Positions 44,151 through 53,297 of a DNA stretch of 64,000 nt are shown one piece after another. The notes beneath the pieces were generated by a model that saw nothing but the letters and a program-made list of their open reading frames with translations, was not told the DNA's origin and did not search any database. A program made the translations under genes and the position numbers. Source of the stretch: Natrinema sp. CBA1119 (GTDB lineage Archaea > Halobacteriota > Halobacteria > Halobacteriales > Natrialbaceae); assembly GCF_002572525.1 (NCBI RefSeq), contig NZ_PDBS01000008.1, forward strand, positions 62,001-126,000. The letters run 5' to 3'. How positions within the stretch are numbered: position 1 is the first letter of the stretch; each line of letters begins with the position of its first letter.

Positions 44151-44735
44151 TCCAGCAACGGACAAGCTACACTGGCTCGATCGACTCGACACCGGCGAGC
44201 CGCTCGAGCGGTTTGCTACTAACATTCATAAATATGGTAGAAAACGGAAACACTCAGAAAAGGAGCAAAAGGGGTTCGAAGAAACTGTCCACAAATCACT
44301 CGGGGAAGTTGGTATCGACGTGACGGCGTTGATCCCGGCGCTCGTCCAGCAGTATCTTGTCGAACCAGATGATGTCGAATACTCACTTCCGAGTTGGCGA
44401 CGGCTACTCAAAGAAGTGGAATTGAGATAGCAAAATTACGCTGTACATCCGCCGAACCTGATGTTGACGTGTAAGAGACGCCCCACTCGAACCCAAAAAA
44501 CAGCGGAAAATGGATGTCACAGGAGCTTATATCGATCAACTCAAGAAATCTACCCACAAAGAGTCGCGTGAAACGTATCTCCTCCTCAGAATATGACTAT
44601 ACGTCGAATTATTCGCACAATTCGATTGGACCTTCTCAATCGGTTCTTTGCTCCCTTTCTGAACTTACAACAGCGATCGATACTGCTCTTATTCGACTCT
44701 CCATACCAATGGTGAGCAATCATCTTTCTTGGCTA
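44151..44735 (+). pseudogene. Decayed IS630-family transposase
   Basis: RKRKHSEKEQKGFEETVHKS, VTALIPALVQQYLVEPDDVE and YSLPSWRRLLKEVELR match the N-terminal half of the transposase at 1331; after a large deletion the frame resumes with SLSELTTAIDTALIRLSIPM near 44663-44710, the C-terminal end. The catalytic core is gone. Confidence 0.7.
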
Positions 44736-45293
44736 CTAGAGATCCTTCTCATGCTCTCGCTGAGTGGGCCTGCAAGCAGAAATTTAGTCCCAAGTTACGA
44801 CCTGCTCGCTCCTCCAACTGCGCTAACTAGATGGGGAGTCAACACCATATATATATATATATATATAGAATTCGAACAGTATCTAAAACCGAGAGACCAG
44901 CAAACTGGAGCTGGGTATTGAGTTTCATCAACAGTTGCAATCGTTGCTTTGCGCTCCACAAGAGCCGTGTCGAACTGGCCGATACGATGATTGAGGGATG
45001 CGTTTTCGAGCATAGACCACGTTGAAAACGTCACGCCTCACTCCGTGACACGTATTCGTGGGTGAGAACTCCCGCTCGCCCTCTACGTGCGGATCGCTAA
45101 CGAGTCCGCTACGGTCGGCTTTCAGCGTCGATCTCGGGATGGTTCCGGCTTGGGGCAGCACGTAGTGACTCCCCCGAGTCGTCGGCGAGAGCGCCGCCAA
45201 GAACCTGCTGGTGACGGGCCGCCACGTCGACCCGACGGTTTCGTGCGGTATCGCGGTCGAGCGATCGTCCCTCGCTCGGAGACGACGGTTATC
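44736..45293. other. Intergenic with (AT)n tract, no supported gene
   Basis: A 21-bp AT dinucleotide run lies at 44847-44867. Frames to the right have GC-rich codons but no recognisable protein; the region directly left of the acyl-CoA dehydrogenase remnant may be further decayed coding sequence. Confidence 0.35.
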
Positions 45294-45645
45294 TCACCGA
45301 TTGTACGGGAGGTACTCGCGACCGAACGTTTCGCGGGCGACGATGAGTTTCTGAATATGGGGTGCGCCGTCGGCGATCTGCTGGCCGAGTACGTCCTGGA
45401 GGCGTTTACCAATCCCGAAGTCGTCGGCGTAGCCGTAGTAACCGTGCAAGACGAGTCAGTCACGGACGGTGTCGACGGCGGCCTCCGGCGCGTACCACTT
45501 CGTCACGCTGCGTCTTTCGTGTGGAGTTCGCCCTCGTCGGCCTTCCAGAGCGTCTGGTAGGCTTTGAGCCGTGCGGCGTCGACTCGAGTCCTTCGATCAA
45601 CTCGAAGGCCGTCTGGATGGACTTTATTCGGCCATTGTTACCCAT
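45294..45645 (-). pseudogene. Chimeric remnant: IclR N-terminus joined to acyl-CoA dehydrogenase C-terminus
   Basis: From the ATG at 45645, MGNNGRIKSIQTAFELIEGL is the start of an IclR-family regulator. Within about 30 codons the sequence becomes, in shifting frames, LKAYQTLWKADEGELHTKDA and then GYYGYADDFGIGKRLQDVLG, QQIADGAPHIQKLIVARETF, GREYLPYNR, the characteristic end of an acyl-CoA dehydrogenase, with a stop at 45294. Both families recur intact at 49222 and 50460. Confidence 0.6.
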
Positions 45646-46187
45646 ACTCTCACATCAGAGTTTATCCTGATAAATGTTCCGGCATGCCCGGAATAGTTTC
45701 CGGAGATCATACGTTGTGCAGTACTTGTTGACATAACTGGGAGTAACGTACTACGGCCGGTATTCGGCGTTACAACTGGAGAAACGGGGATCAGTCGAAT
45801 ACAGTACGAGTCGATTCCGATCCGAATCGTTTGGACAATCTCGGAACGGTACTACTCTCGTTCTCTGCGATCGTTGTCTCACCGATCAAGTGCTGATCGC
45901 TGAAAATTCGATCCGGCTTTACCGGAACGCGCTTGCCAGATATGTCGACGTGACGGTGCCCGGTTGTGCCACGCTGGAATCGATCACCACTTCGAGGAGA
46001 TGTGTCCGTACGTGACGGTCCCACGACGTGAGCTCCCGCCACCGGAAATTTCCGAAGAGCCAAGCAGTATTCGAACGCTGACACCGGCCTGCTGCCAACA
46101 GGGGATTCCGAAGGTGGGTGAGACATCAACGGCAGGCCCGGTGTTTACGGGCTATCTTGGGAGATTTCGATCTCGAGATTGGATGGG
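45646..46187. other. Intergenic, no supported gene
   Basis: Frames are short, with mixed composition. It ends at the palindrome that opens the rdfA cassette. Confidence 0.35.
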
Positions 46188-46215
46188 TGAATAACAATAG
46201 TACTATTGTTATTCA
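46188..46215. promoter_or_regulatory. 28-bp perfect palindrome left of rdfA
   Basis: The half-site TGAATAACAATAGT is followed by its exact reverse complement (centre 46201/46202). It contains CAATAG in inverted pair, the same 6-mer as the partition iterons. It lies 110 nt before the rdfA ATG. The central 22 bp recur at 49027-49048 on the far side of the cassette. Confidence 0.85.
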
Positions 46216-46325
46216 TCCCCTGACTGCTGTACCCATGCCTCCGTTTCGGCAGCGGATGAGGACTGGGATACTGATGACCGCGTCCAATAGAAAGCCTAAT
46301 GATCCTTGAATACTGAGTTATCACT

Positions 46326-46934
46326 ATGGGAACGGGCGAAGATGCGAAACCTCGAACGAAAGTAGGGAAACTCATCGAAAAATATGATTTTGAGGGGATC
46401 GGTGATGAACTCGAGCGGATGTGGACGGCATCCGGAGACGAACGGAAAAGTCTACGGGAACTGGCAGCGATATTTAATAAGCGTCTTCTCCAGTCCAGGA
46501 TCCGGGGTTCGGAGATGAGTCGCCTTCGCACCGACAACGACGATATGTATCTCCAGCTCACGGGTGAGAAGGGGACGTCAGCCGACCAGACGCGGATCCG
46601 ACGACAACTAGAGCGTGAGGGAGTCGACGTTGAGACGCTTCAATCCGACTTCGTCTCCTACGGAGCGATCCGGTCGTTTCTGAAAGAAGAGCGAAGCGCT
46701 GAATACAATCCGAGCCAGAATCCCGTTGAACGGGATACGGATAGCATCCAACAACTTCGCAACCGGACGATGTTGGTTACCGAGACGAAACTGAACGGAC
46801 TGGTGGAGAACGATCACATCGAACTCGGCTCTTACGAAGTTACGGTTGATATCAACGTCTTTTGCGAGGAGTGTGGCCGTCAGTTCGATGTTATAGATAT
46901 TCTCGAGCAAAAGGAATGTGACTGTAAGAAATAG
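46326..46934 (+). CDS. rdfA: RdfA-family protein (rod-determining factor A)
   Basis: The protein has 202 residues. Family pattern: KVGKLIEKYDFEGIGDELER, SLRELAAIFNKRLLQ, a central REGVDVETLQSDFVSYGAIR, and a C-terminal zinc-ribbon-like VDINVFCEECGRQFDVIDIL...CDCK. In Haloferax volcanii RdfA affects rod-cell formation, and homologues are often next to SMC-like genes, as here (gene 2 starts about 100 nt downstream). The C-terminal Cys cluster and helical N-terminus suggest a nucleic-acid or protein adaptor. The exact biochemical role is not established. Confidence 0.8.
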   Translation: MGTGEDAKPRTKVGKLIEKYDFEGIGDELERMWTASGDERKSLRELAAIFNKRLLQSRIRGSEMSRLRTDNDDMYLQLTGEKGTSADQTRIRRQLEREGVDVETLQSDFVSYGAIRSFLKEERSAEYNPSQNPVERDTDSIQQLRNRTMLVTETKLNGLVENDHIELGSYEVTVDINVFCEECGRQFDVIDILEQKECDCKK

Positions 46935-47034
46935 ACAGCTGCCGGTAAGTTGACTCCTGTCGCGTCGCTGATCAGCGGGAGTCTATCGTATCGACCGAAG
47001 GGTTTATTGTATGTTGTAGTATATGATTTCAGTA

Positions 47035-48969
47035 ATGAGTGTTGAACAACAGAAGCGAGACGTTCAACTAGCCGTGGAACAGATCGGCGGAATCGAGAAT
47101 ACGTCAGTGACGTTTTCTCCCGGCGTAACACTCCTCGTCGGGCGAAACGCGACGAACCGTACATCACTTCTTCAGGCCGTAATGGCTGCCCTCGGAAGCA
47201 ACGACGTTTCGGTGAAGGGGGACGCGAACGAAGCGACCGTCGAAATGAATGTTGGGGAGGATACATACCATCGATCACTCAAACGCACAAACGACCACAT
47301 CACGGCCAGCGGCGAACCGTACCTTGAGGACTCGACGCTGGCGGACCTCTTCGCATTCTTACTGGAATCGAACAAAGCCCGTCGTGCCGTTGCGAACAGC
47401 GACGACCTTCGGGAGATCATTATGCGACCAGTCGACACCGACGAGATTCAAGCCGAGATCGAACGGCTCGTCCAGCGACGTCATGAAGTCGACCAGGAAC
47501 TCGATGAGATCGAATCACTCAAACAGCAACTGCCGTCGCTCGAGGAAGAGCGGACGAGTCTCCGAGACCGTATCGAAGACATTCAGGCGGAACTCGCCGA
47601 CAAAGAGGCGGAACTCGATTCTCGCGATGCCGACCTCGAACAGACCCGCGAGGAGAAAGCGGAACTCGAAGAGAAACTTTCGACCCTCCGTGACAACCGT
47701 TCGACGCTGGAGACCATTCGATACGATCTGGAGACGGAACGGGACAGTCTCGACTCGCTCCAGTCTGAAATGCAGGAACTCGAGACGGAGTTGGCCGAGC
47801 TTCCGGAGACCCCGGTCGGCGAGATCGACGAATTAGAGTCGCGTATCGATCGACTCCGAGCGCAGAAGCGACAACTCCAGTCCGAAATCAGCGAATGTCG
47901 GAGCGTCATTCAGTTCAACGAGGATATGATCGGGGAGACGGATACGGAGCTGTCTGCCGCCCTCGGTTCGGACGGGCCGGTCACGGACGAACTCCTCCCC
48001 GAAGAGACGACGACGTGTTGGACGTGCGGGACCGAAGTCGATGTCGAGCAGATCGAAGCGACGGTCGACCGACTCCGAGAGTACTCCCAGCAGAAGAGCC
48101 AGGAGTCAAACGAAATTCAAGACGAGTTAGATACGTTGAAAGAGGAGCGCCGTGAACTCCAGCAACAACAAAGCCGTCGGGAAGACGTCCAGCAGCGTCT
48201 GACCGAACTCGACCGCGAAATCGAAGCGACGGAGGACGAAATCGAACAGTTGACCGACCGGAAGGAAACGATTCGAACCGAGATCAGCGAGGTCGAGAGT
48301 GAAGTCGAAGCGTTGGAGAACGACTCCTACGAGGAGATCCTCGACCTCCACAAGGAAGCGAATCAACTGGAGTACGATCTCGGGAAAGTCGAGGGGAATC
48401 TGGAGGGGGTCGAAGCCGAAATCCAGGAGATCGAAGCGCGGATCGACGAAGAAGACGAACTCACAGAGAAACGGGAAGCGCTCACTGACGACATTTCCGA
48501 ACAGCGAACGAAGATCGATCGCATCGAACAGCAGGCCGTCGATGAATTCAACGAGCACATGGACACCGTGCTAAACCTGCTCGGTTACGATAATCTCGAT
48601 CGAATCTGGATCGAGCGGGTCGAACGGGAAGTCCGCGAGGGGCGTCGGAAAGTGACCAGGAGCGTGTTCGATTTGCACGTGATCCGCCAGACGGAGAACA
48701 ACACGACCTACGAGGATACGATCAATCACCTCAGTGAGAGCGAACGGGAAGTGACCGGATTGATCTTCGCACTCGCCGGCTATCTGGCCCACGAAGTGTA
48801 CGAGACCGTCCCCGTCATGATTCTGGACTCTCTGGAAGCGATCGACTCCGAACGGATCGCGGAACTGGTCGAGTACCTGTCCGACTACAGCGATTACCTC
48901 GTGGTAGCGCTCTTACCGGAAGACGCGGTGAGTCTCGACGACGAGTATCAGCGGATATCGGAAATCTAA
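47035..48969 (+). CDS. Archaeal SMC-related coiled-coil ATPase
   Basis: The protein has 644 residues from MSVEQQKRDVQLAVEQIGGI. Head part 1 has a divergent Walker A (LLVGRNATNRTSLLQAV, with NRTS instead of GKST). Long coiled coils span about 120-300 and 350-510; a CWTCG zinc-hook motif is at the apex (about residue 325). Head part 2 has a signature-like LSESEREVTGLIFALAGYL and Walker B VPVMILDSLEAIDSERIAEL. It resembles Rad50/SMC-type DNA tethers. It is adjacent to rdfA and framed by two palindromes. It probably organises DNA or chromosome/plasmid structure in concert with RdfA. Confidence 0.85.
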   Translation: MSVEQQKRDVQLAVEQIGGIENTSVTFSPGVTLLVGRNATNRTSLLQAVMAALGSNDVSVKGDANEATVEMNVGEDTYHRSLKRTNDHITASGEPYLEDSTLADLFAFLLESNKARRAVANSDDLREIIMRPVDTDEIQAEIERLVQRRHEVDQELDEIESLKQQLPSLEEERTSLRDRIEDIQAELADKEAELDSRDADLEQTREEKAELEEKLSTLRDNRSTLETIRYDLETERDSLDSLQSEMQELETELAELPETPVGEIDELESRIDRLRAQKRQLQSEISECRSVIQFNEDMIGETDTELSAALGSDGPVTDELLPEETTTCWTCGTEVDVEQIEATVDRLREYSQQKSQESNEIQDELDTLKEERRELQQQQSRREDVQQRLTELDREIEATEDEIEQLTDRKETIRTEISEVESEVEALENDSYEEILDLHKEANQLEYDLGKVEGNLEGVEAEIQEIEARIDEEDELTEKREALTDDISEQRTKIDRIEQQAVDEFNEHMDTVLNLLGYDNLDRIWIERVEREVREGRRKVTRSVFDLHVIRQTENNTTYEDTINHLSESEREVTGLIFALAGYLAHEVYETVPVMILDSLEAIDSERIAELVEYLSDYSDYLVVALLPEDAVSLDDEYQRISEI

Positions 48970-49026
48970 CGGCCCCGGACTTCTCTCACGTGGCCGAATA
49001 TTGCGATAGCCGGGACCTGGATTAGA

Positions 49027-49048
49027 ATAACAATAGTACTATTGTTAT
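49027..49048. promoter_or_regulatory. 22-bp palindrome right of the SMC-like gene
   Basis: The half-site ATAACAATAGT is followed by its exact reverse complement (centre 49037/49038), identical to the central 22 bp of the palindrome at 46188. It lies 57 nt after the stop of the SMC-like gene. Confidence 0.85.
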
Positions 49049-49221
49049 CCCCTACTGTCGATCACCGATAGCATTCACAGATCGACGTATATAGTTCGGC
49101 GAGCTACGACATCGACAGGAAGCGAGGACGGTGACTCTATCGATACGAGTAGCGGGGAGAATCCCCACAGGAGTTGCTGTGGTCGTCATCGGGGAGAGAG
49201 CAAACGGGACGATCTGGCGGC

Positions 49222-49986
49222 TCAATCCGAGTACACGATTTCTAACTCCAGTTCGTTTACCGTGGCCAAGAGGAGATCTGGGAGTTTTTCGCGGAGAAAA
49301 TCGCCTTTCATCCGTTTGGCTGGGCCGGAGATCGTCAGTGCACCGAGAACGCTGCTGTTTGGATCTCGTACGGGCGCAGCAACTGCGTTGCTTCCTTCGT
49401 AGTGTTCCTCAATATTGTATGCGACACCGGTTTCTCGAATGGTCTCGAGTTCTTCGAACAGGGATTCCTCAGTAGCGATGCTGTGCTCCGTGGCGGCGTT
49501 GAGCCCGTGTTCCTCAATGATCTCATGTACTCGATCGTCGGAGAGATAGGCGAGAATCGCTTTTCCCGCTGCTGTGACGTGAAGCGGGAAGTCCGTTCCT
49601 TTTCCAGTAAACGTCTCCACAGCGAGATTCCCCGTTCTCGTATACACGTATCGACCGCGACCGTGCTCTTCGATGACGAAGTGAGTGCGACCACCGGTTT
49701 CCTCAGCAAGGGACTCAACCCGCGTTTCGGCTTTTCGATATGCTGGTTTTCGGCGTCGTGTGTATTCTCCAATATGGAGATATTCCATGCTCGGATAGTA
49801 CAGGTCACCCTCTTTGATCACGTACCCCTCGTCTAACAACGTCTGGAGGTGTTTGTGTGAGGTGCTCGGAGCGATATCGAGTTCGTTTGCAATTTCCGTT
49901 ACACGCGCCCCATCCCGTCTTACGAGTTCTTGAACGACGCTGAGGCTAATCCCGACCGCGTTAATCTGTTGCCGGTTGTTTGCCAT
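49222..49986 (-). CDS. IclR-family transcriptional regulator
   Basis: The protein has 254 residues from MANNRQQINAVGISLSVVQE. The N-terminal winged helix is ARVTEIANELDIAPSTSHKH...LLDEGYVIKEG; the C-terminal IclR effector domain contains FPLHVTAAGKAILAYLSDDR and GVAYNIEEHYEGSNAVAAPV (effector pocket). It probably controls the catabolic genes that follow, acting on a pathway acid. An inverted repeat between its TATA box and start suggests autoregulation. Confidence 0.88.
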   Translation of the reverse strand: MANNRQQINAVGISLSVVQELVRRDGARVTEIANELDIAPSTSHKHLQTLLDEGYVIKEGDLYYPSMEYLHIGEYTRRRKPAYRKAETRVESLAEETGGRTHFVIEEHGRGRYVYTRTGNLAVETFTGKGTDFPLHVTAAGKAILAYLSDDRVHEIIEEHGLNAATEHSIATEESLFEELETIRETGVAYNIEEHYEGSNAVAAPVRDPNSSVLGALTISGPAKRMKGDFLREKLPDLLLATVNELELEIVYSD

Positions 49987-50017
49987 AGTGGCCAATGGAA
50001 GGGCCACTATATAAAAT
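49987..50017 (-). promoter_or_regulatory. TATA box plus operator-like inverted repeat of iclR
   Basis: ATATAAAAT (50010-50018 region) is centred about 27 nt before the ATG at 49986. Between them AGTGGCC (49987-49993) and GGCCACT (50002-50008) form a perfect inverted repeat with 8-nt spacer, positioned to block initiation when bound. Confidence 0.6.
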
Positions 50018-50459
50018 TCATGCCTGGGAAAGCATCTAACACTCATTCATGCATGGTGAATCAATTTGTATTTCTTAGTCTGTGAGAACGCTCTGTGACG
50101 ATAGTCGCAATCCCTCCCTTGTTATGCGAACTCATGACGCATGTTATAGTAAGCGGATTTATATAATTTCTTCTCTAGAAATCGTGGATTTTACCGGGAA
50201 ATTTCTGACCGGCGAATCCGCACAATTGGCATAGTACGTCGTTATCTGGGCTTATCATTCACAGATGGGTTCTTCCTACATGAATATTGTATAATAGCTG
50301 TTGAAATTAGCGTATTAATACGGTATACTGCCACACATGCAGTTTCCGAGAGCGAAAACGGTCACACAGCAATTACCGTGTAAAATCACATCAGTTGGTG
50401 TTCGAAACTGTGGTCGCCGCTACCACAACTCTCATAGTCCGTTACCGCAATCGTGCAGT
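50018..50459. promoter_or_regulatory. Divergent control region between iclR and acyl-CoA dehydrogenase
   Basis: About 440 bp, AT-rich for this window, with TATA-like GGATTTATATAAT near 50156 and GTATTAATACGG near 50313. An open frame with an ATG at 50337 runs into the dehydrogenase but adds a Cys- and His-rich stretch not seen in the family. No separate gene. Confidence 0.5.
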
Positions 50460-51587
50460 ATGGACTTTCACCTGACTGATGAGCAGCAGTTAGTGTATGA
50501 GACTGCGTCCGACATTGCGGAACAGGAGTTCGAAGCCGACGCATTCACGTGGGAAGACGAGTTTCCGGCCCCAAACCAGACCGTTCTCGCGGAACAGGAA
50601 CTTCTCGGTATTGGGCTTCCGAGAGAGTACGGTGGTGGCGGTTACTCACCTATCGAAGTGTTGCTCGCTCAGGAAGCCGTCGGCCGAGTCTGCCCGGATA
50701 CCGCACACATTCTGTCGCGGTCGTCAATGGGACCGCCTCGAGTCATCGCCGAACTCGGGAGTGACTACCTGAAGGAAAAATATCTCCCGCGTGTCTGTGC
50801 CGGCGATGCGATTATCTCCGTCGCGATCTCGGAATCCAGGGCTGGATCCGATGCGGGGAACATGCAAACGAGCGTCGAGTATGACGGTGATCAGCTCGTC
50901 CTCAACGGAAGCAAGATGTGGGTAACGAAAGCCCAACAGTGCGCTGCGTTTCTCGTCTACGCTCGCTTCCCCGACGATAACATCGGTGCCATCGTCGTCG
51001 ACAAGGATACTGATGGCCTCTCGCTCGACGATGGGACGACGAACATGGCGGGACACGTCCAGAACGAACTGTATTTCGACGACTGCCGCGTTCCGGAAGA
51101 GCAGGTTCTGGTCCACGAGAAAGAGGCGTTCAAGGAACTGATGATCGAGTTCAACGTGGAACGTTGTCACAACGCGATGATGTGCGTCGCGTGTGGGTTG
51201 AACGCCTTCGACAAGGCTCTCACGTACGCAAAGGAGCGAGAACAGTTCGGACAGCCGATCGGCGATTTCCAGGGTATCGAGTGGAAACTTGCGGACATGG
51301 CGATCGACCTCGAGGCAGCGCGCCTTCTCATATACAGGGCGGCGGCCAACGCACAGGACAGCGATCCGTCGCGTCTCGAGACGTCGATTGCGAAGGTCAA
51401 AGCCAACGAGGTCGGTCAGCACGTCGTCGATGAGGCGCTCCAGATTCACGGGGCGATCGGCTATATGCAGGATTCGCCGCTCGAGTACATGTACCGGTGG
51501 GTCCGCGGATGGAAGATCGCCGGCGGGACGGTCGAGGTCCAGCGGAACGGAATTGCCAGCTACCTCAAGAAATACGGTCTCGAGTAA
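50460..51587 (+). CDS. Acyl-CoA dehydrogenase
   Basis: The protein has 375 residues from MDFHLTDEQQLVYETASDIA. FAD-dependent alpha,beta-dehydrogenation is indicated by ISVAISESRAGSDAGNMQTS (FAD-binding motif), WVTKAQQCAAFLVYAR, REQFGQPIGDFQGIEWKLAD and the C-terminal HGAIGYMQDSPLEYMYRWVR. In the C-terminal YEGT-type motif the usual Glu is absent (IAGGTVEVQRNGIA), so the catalytic base may lie in the G-helix as in isovaleryl- and long-chain enzymes. It is the first enzyme of the island; the substrate may be a branched or dicarboxylic acyl-CoA. Confidence 0.9.
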   Translation: MDFHLTDEQQLVYETASDIAEQEFEADAFTWEDEFPAPNQTVLAEQELLGIGLPREYGGGGYSPIEVLLAQEAVGRVCPDTAHILSRSSMGPPRVIAELGSDYLKEKYLPRVCAGDAIISVAISESRAGSDAGNMQTSVEYDGDQLVLNGSKMWVTKAQQCAAFLVYARFPDDNIGAIVVDKDTDGLSLDDGTTNMAGHVQNELYFDDCRVPEEQVLVHEKEAFKELMIEFNVERCHNAMMCVACGLNAFDKALTYAKEREQFGQPIGDFQGIEWKLADMAIDLEAARLLIYRAAANAQDSDPSRLETSIAKVKANEVGQHVVDEALQIHGAIGYMQDSPLEYMYRWVRGWKIAGGTVEVQRNGIASYLKKYGLE

Positions 51588-51740
51588 CTGCTGTACGCTC
51601 CGGGATAACTCGGTGGGAGACGGCCTCCGGACGAGGTCCTAAATTCTCGAGCGGAAACGGTCGTCGCTATCGTGGGTGGGCTGTGGTTCCGTATTCGATG
51701 CGATAGGTGGATAGCTGGATGACAGCGCAGCGACGAGCCG

Positions 51741-53108
51741 TTACAGGGATTCCGTGAACGTCGCGACCGAATCGTACTCGGTAATCGAGAACGCGTTCTC
51801 GATGATCGTCTCTCGTTGCGCTTCGGAGAGGGCTGCGCCGGTGATGTCGTGGAACTTCTCTTCGATCTGCTCCCGCGAGAGCGGTTTCTCGGGGGCACCT
51901 AACGGATATTTCACGACCTCCTCGTACTGTTCGCCGGAGTGCAGCGTCACGACCACGCGTGCTGGTCGCGTCTCCGGATAGATCGCCTCCATCTCGTCGG
52001 TTTTGACTACGTCGACGTTGTCGATGAGCGCGTTAATCTCCGGATTGTCCGCGTTCGACGGGTCGAACTGAGCGAGTTTCGCCGATCCCGTGACGAGTGC
52101 GACCGCGACTCCGTACGGGATACTCATCTGCGTATCGAGCAGATTCTCGACCGTCTTCTTGTCGTGATGCGACGCGGTCCCGTACGTTTCGACCCGGATC
52201 GACTCGACGTCGGCCGCCGTCACTCCCTCGTCACGAATCGTCTGTACGGCCTCGATCGGACCGTGAATATGGCGACAGCATGGGAACGCCTTCAGGTAGT
52301 TTTCGGTCACCGAGAACGGGTCGCCCAGGTTCTCGAACGGCTCGAGATCGTACTCGTCGGTGAACGCTCTCGCGAATCCGTCTTTTCCCTCGATGATCGT
52401 GTCCGGTCCGTCGAACCCGGTTGCGGCGAGTTCGCCGGCGAGAATGCCGGCCATTGCGGCTCGTCCCGGGTGGAACCGCTTGGCCATCGATCCCTTTTCG
52501 AGGAACTCGAAGAGCCCTCCCGCCTGCGTCCCCGCCAGACCGATGGCGTGAGCCGTCTCCGTCTCGTCGAGATCGAGAATGCAACTCACCGCCGCAGCGG
52601 CCCCGAAACAGCCACACGTTGCCGTCGCATGAAAGCCCCGTTCGCGGTGAGAGGTCTGGACGGACTTTGCGGTCTGTACCATCCCTTCGTATCCAGCGAC
52701 GATGGCAGTGATGAGTTCCGTTCCGGACGCGTTCGTTTTCTCAGCGGTGGCGAGTGCTGCCGGAATGACGGCACTCCCAGGGTGCCCGGCAGCACTTCTG
52801 TGTCCATCATCGACGTCTAACGCGTGAGCGAGCGTTCCGTTGGCGAGCGCTGCGAACTGTGCGGGCGGAGCGCTCTCGTTACCGATGACCGTCGCTTCGC
52901 CGCTATCGTACTGGTCGACGTAACTGAGAATGCGCTCTCCCGGCTCGGTATCGATCCCTGCATATGCCGCCGCGAGCGTGTCGACGAGCGCCTTTTTCGC
53001 CGCCTCGATCACCTCGTCGTCTAACGACTCGTACTCCAGGCCGGTACAGAACTTCGCTAACCGAACCGTTTCGCCGTCTTCGTGGCGTTGCTGGGTATTC
53101 TGTCCCAT
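51741..53108 (-). CDS. MmgE/PrpD-family protein
   Basis: The protein has 455 residues. MmgE/PrpD enzymes dehydrate or decarboxylate hydroxy-tricarboxylates (2-methylcitrate dehydratase, cis-aconitate decarboxylase). Family features: ALVDTLAAAYAGIDTEPGER, HALDVDDGHRSAAGHPGSAV, SMAKRFHPGRAAMAGILAGE and KAFPCCRHIHGPIEAVQTIR. A TATA box (AAGTTATAAAGG, minus strand) is centred about 27 nt upstream of the ATG. It is transcribed against its neighbours but functionally grouped with the tricarboxylate transporter. Confidence 0.88.
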   Translation of the reverse strand: MGQNTQQRHEDGETVRLAKFCTGLEYESLDDEVIEAAKKALVDTLAAAYAGIDTEPGERILSYVDQYDSGEATVIGNESAPPAQFAALANGTLAHALDVDDGHRSAAGHPGSAVIPAALATAEKTNASGTELITAIVAGYEGMVQTAKSVQTSHRERGFHATATCGCFGAAAAVSCILDLDETETAHAIGLAGTQAGGLFEFLEKGSMAKRFHPGRAAMAGILAGELAATGFDGPDTIIEGKDGFARAFTDEYDLEPFENLGDPFSVTENYLKAFPCCRHIHGPIEAVQTIRDEGVTAADVESIRVETYGTASHHDKKTVENLLDTQMSIPYGVAVALVTGSAKLAQFDPSNADNPEINALIDNVDVVKTDEMEAIYPETRPARVVVTLHSGEQYEEVVKYPLGAPEKPLSREQIEEKFHDITGAALSEAQRETIIENAFSITEYDSVATFTESL

Positions 53109-53130
53109 GGGTACTACATCTACTGCTCGC

Positions 53131-53140
53131 CTTTATAACT
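53131..53140 (-). promoter_or_regulatory. TATA box of the MmgE/PrpD gene
   Basis: AGTTATAAAG on the minus strand, centre about 27 nt from the start at 53108. Confidence 0.55.
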
Positions 53141-53264
53141 TTACCCAGGGATCGGTGGTGTACCAGTCCCGCACACGACTGCGGTATCCGCGGCGTGTCC
53201 GTTCGGACTATCTTACTCTCTGAATGGACGATTCGGTGAAATGCGACGGGGAGACAGAGGGAAA

Positions 53265-53274
53265 GTACATATAT
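53265..53274 (+). promoter_or_regulatory. TATA box of the CoA-transferase gene
   Basis: GTACATATAT is centred about 27 nt upstream of the ATG at 53298, supporting that start. Confidence 0.5.
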
Positions 53275-53297
53275 CTTCGTCAGATACAGAGTGGTGT

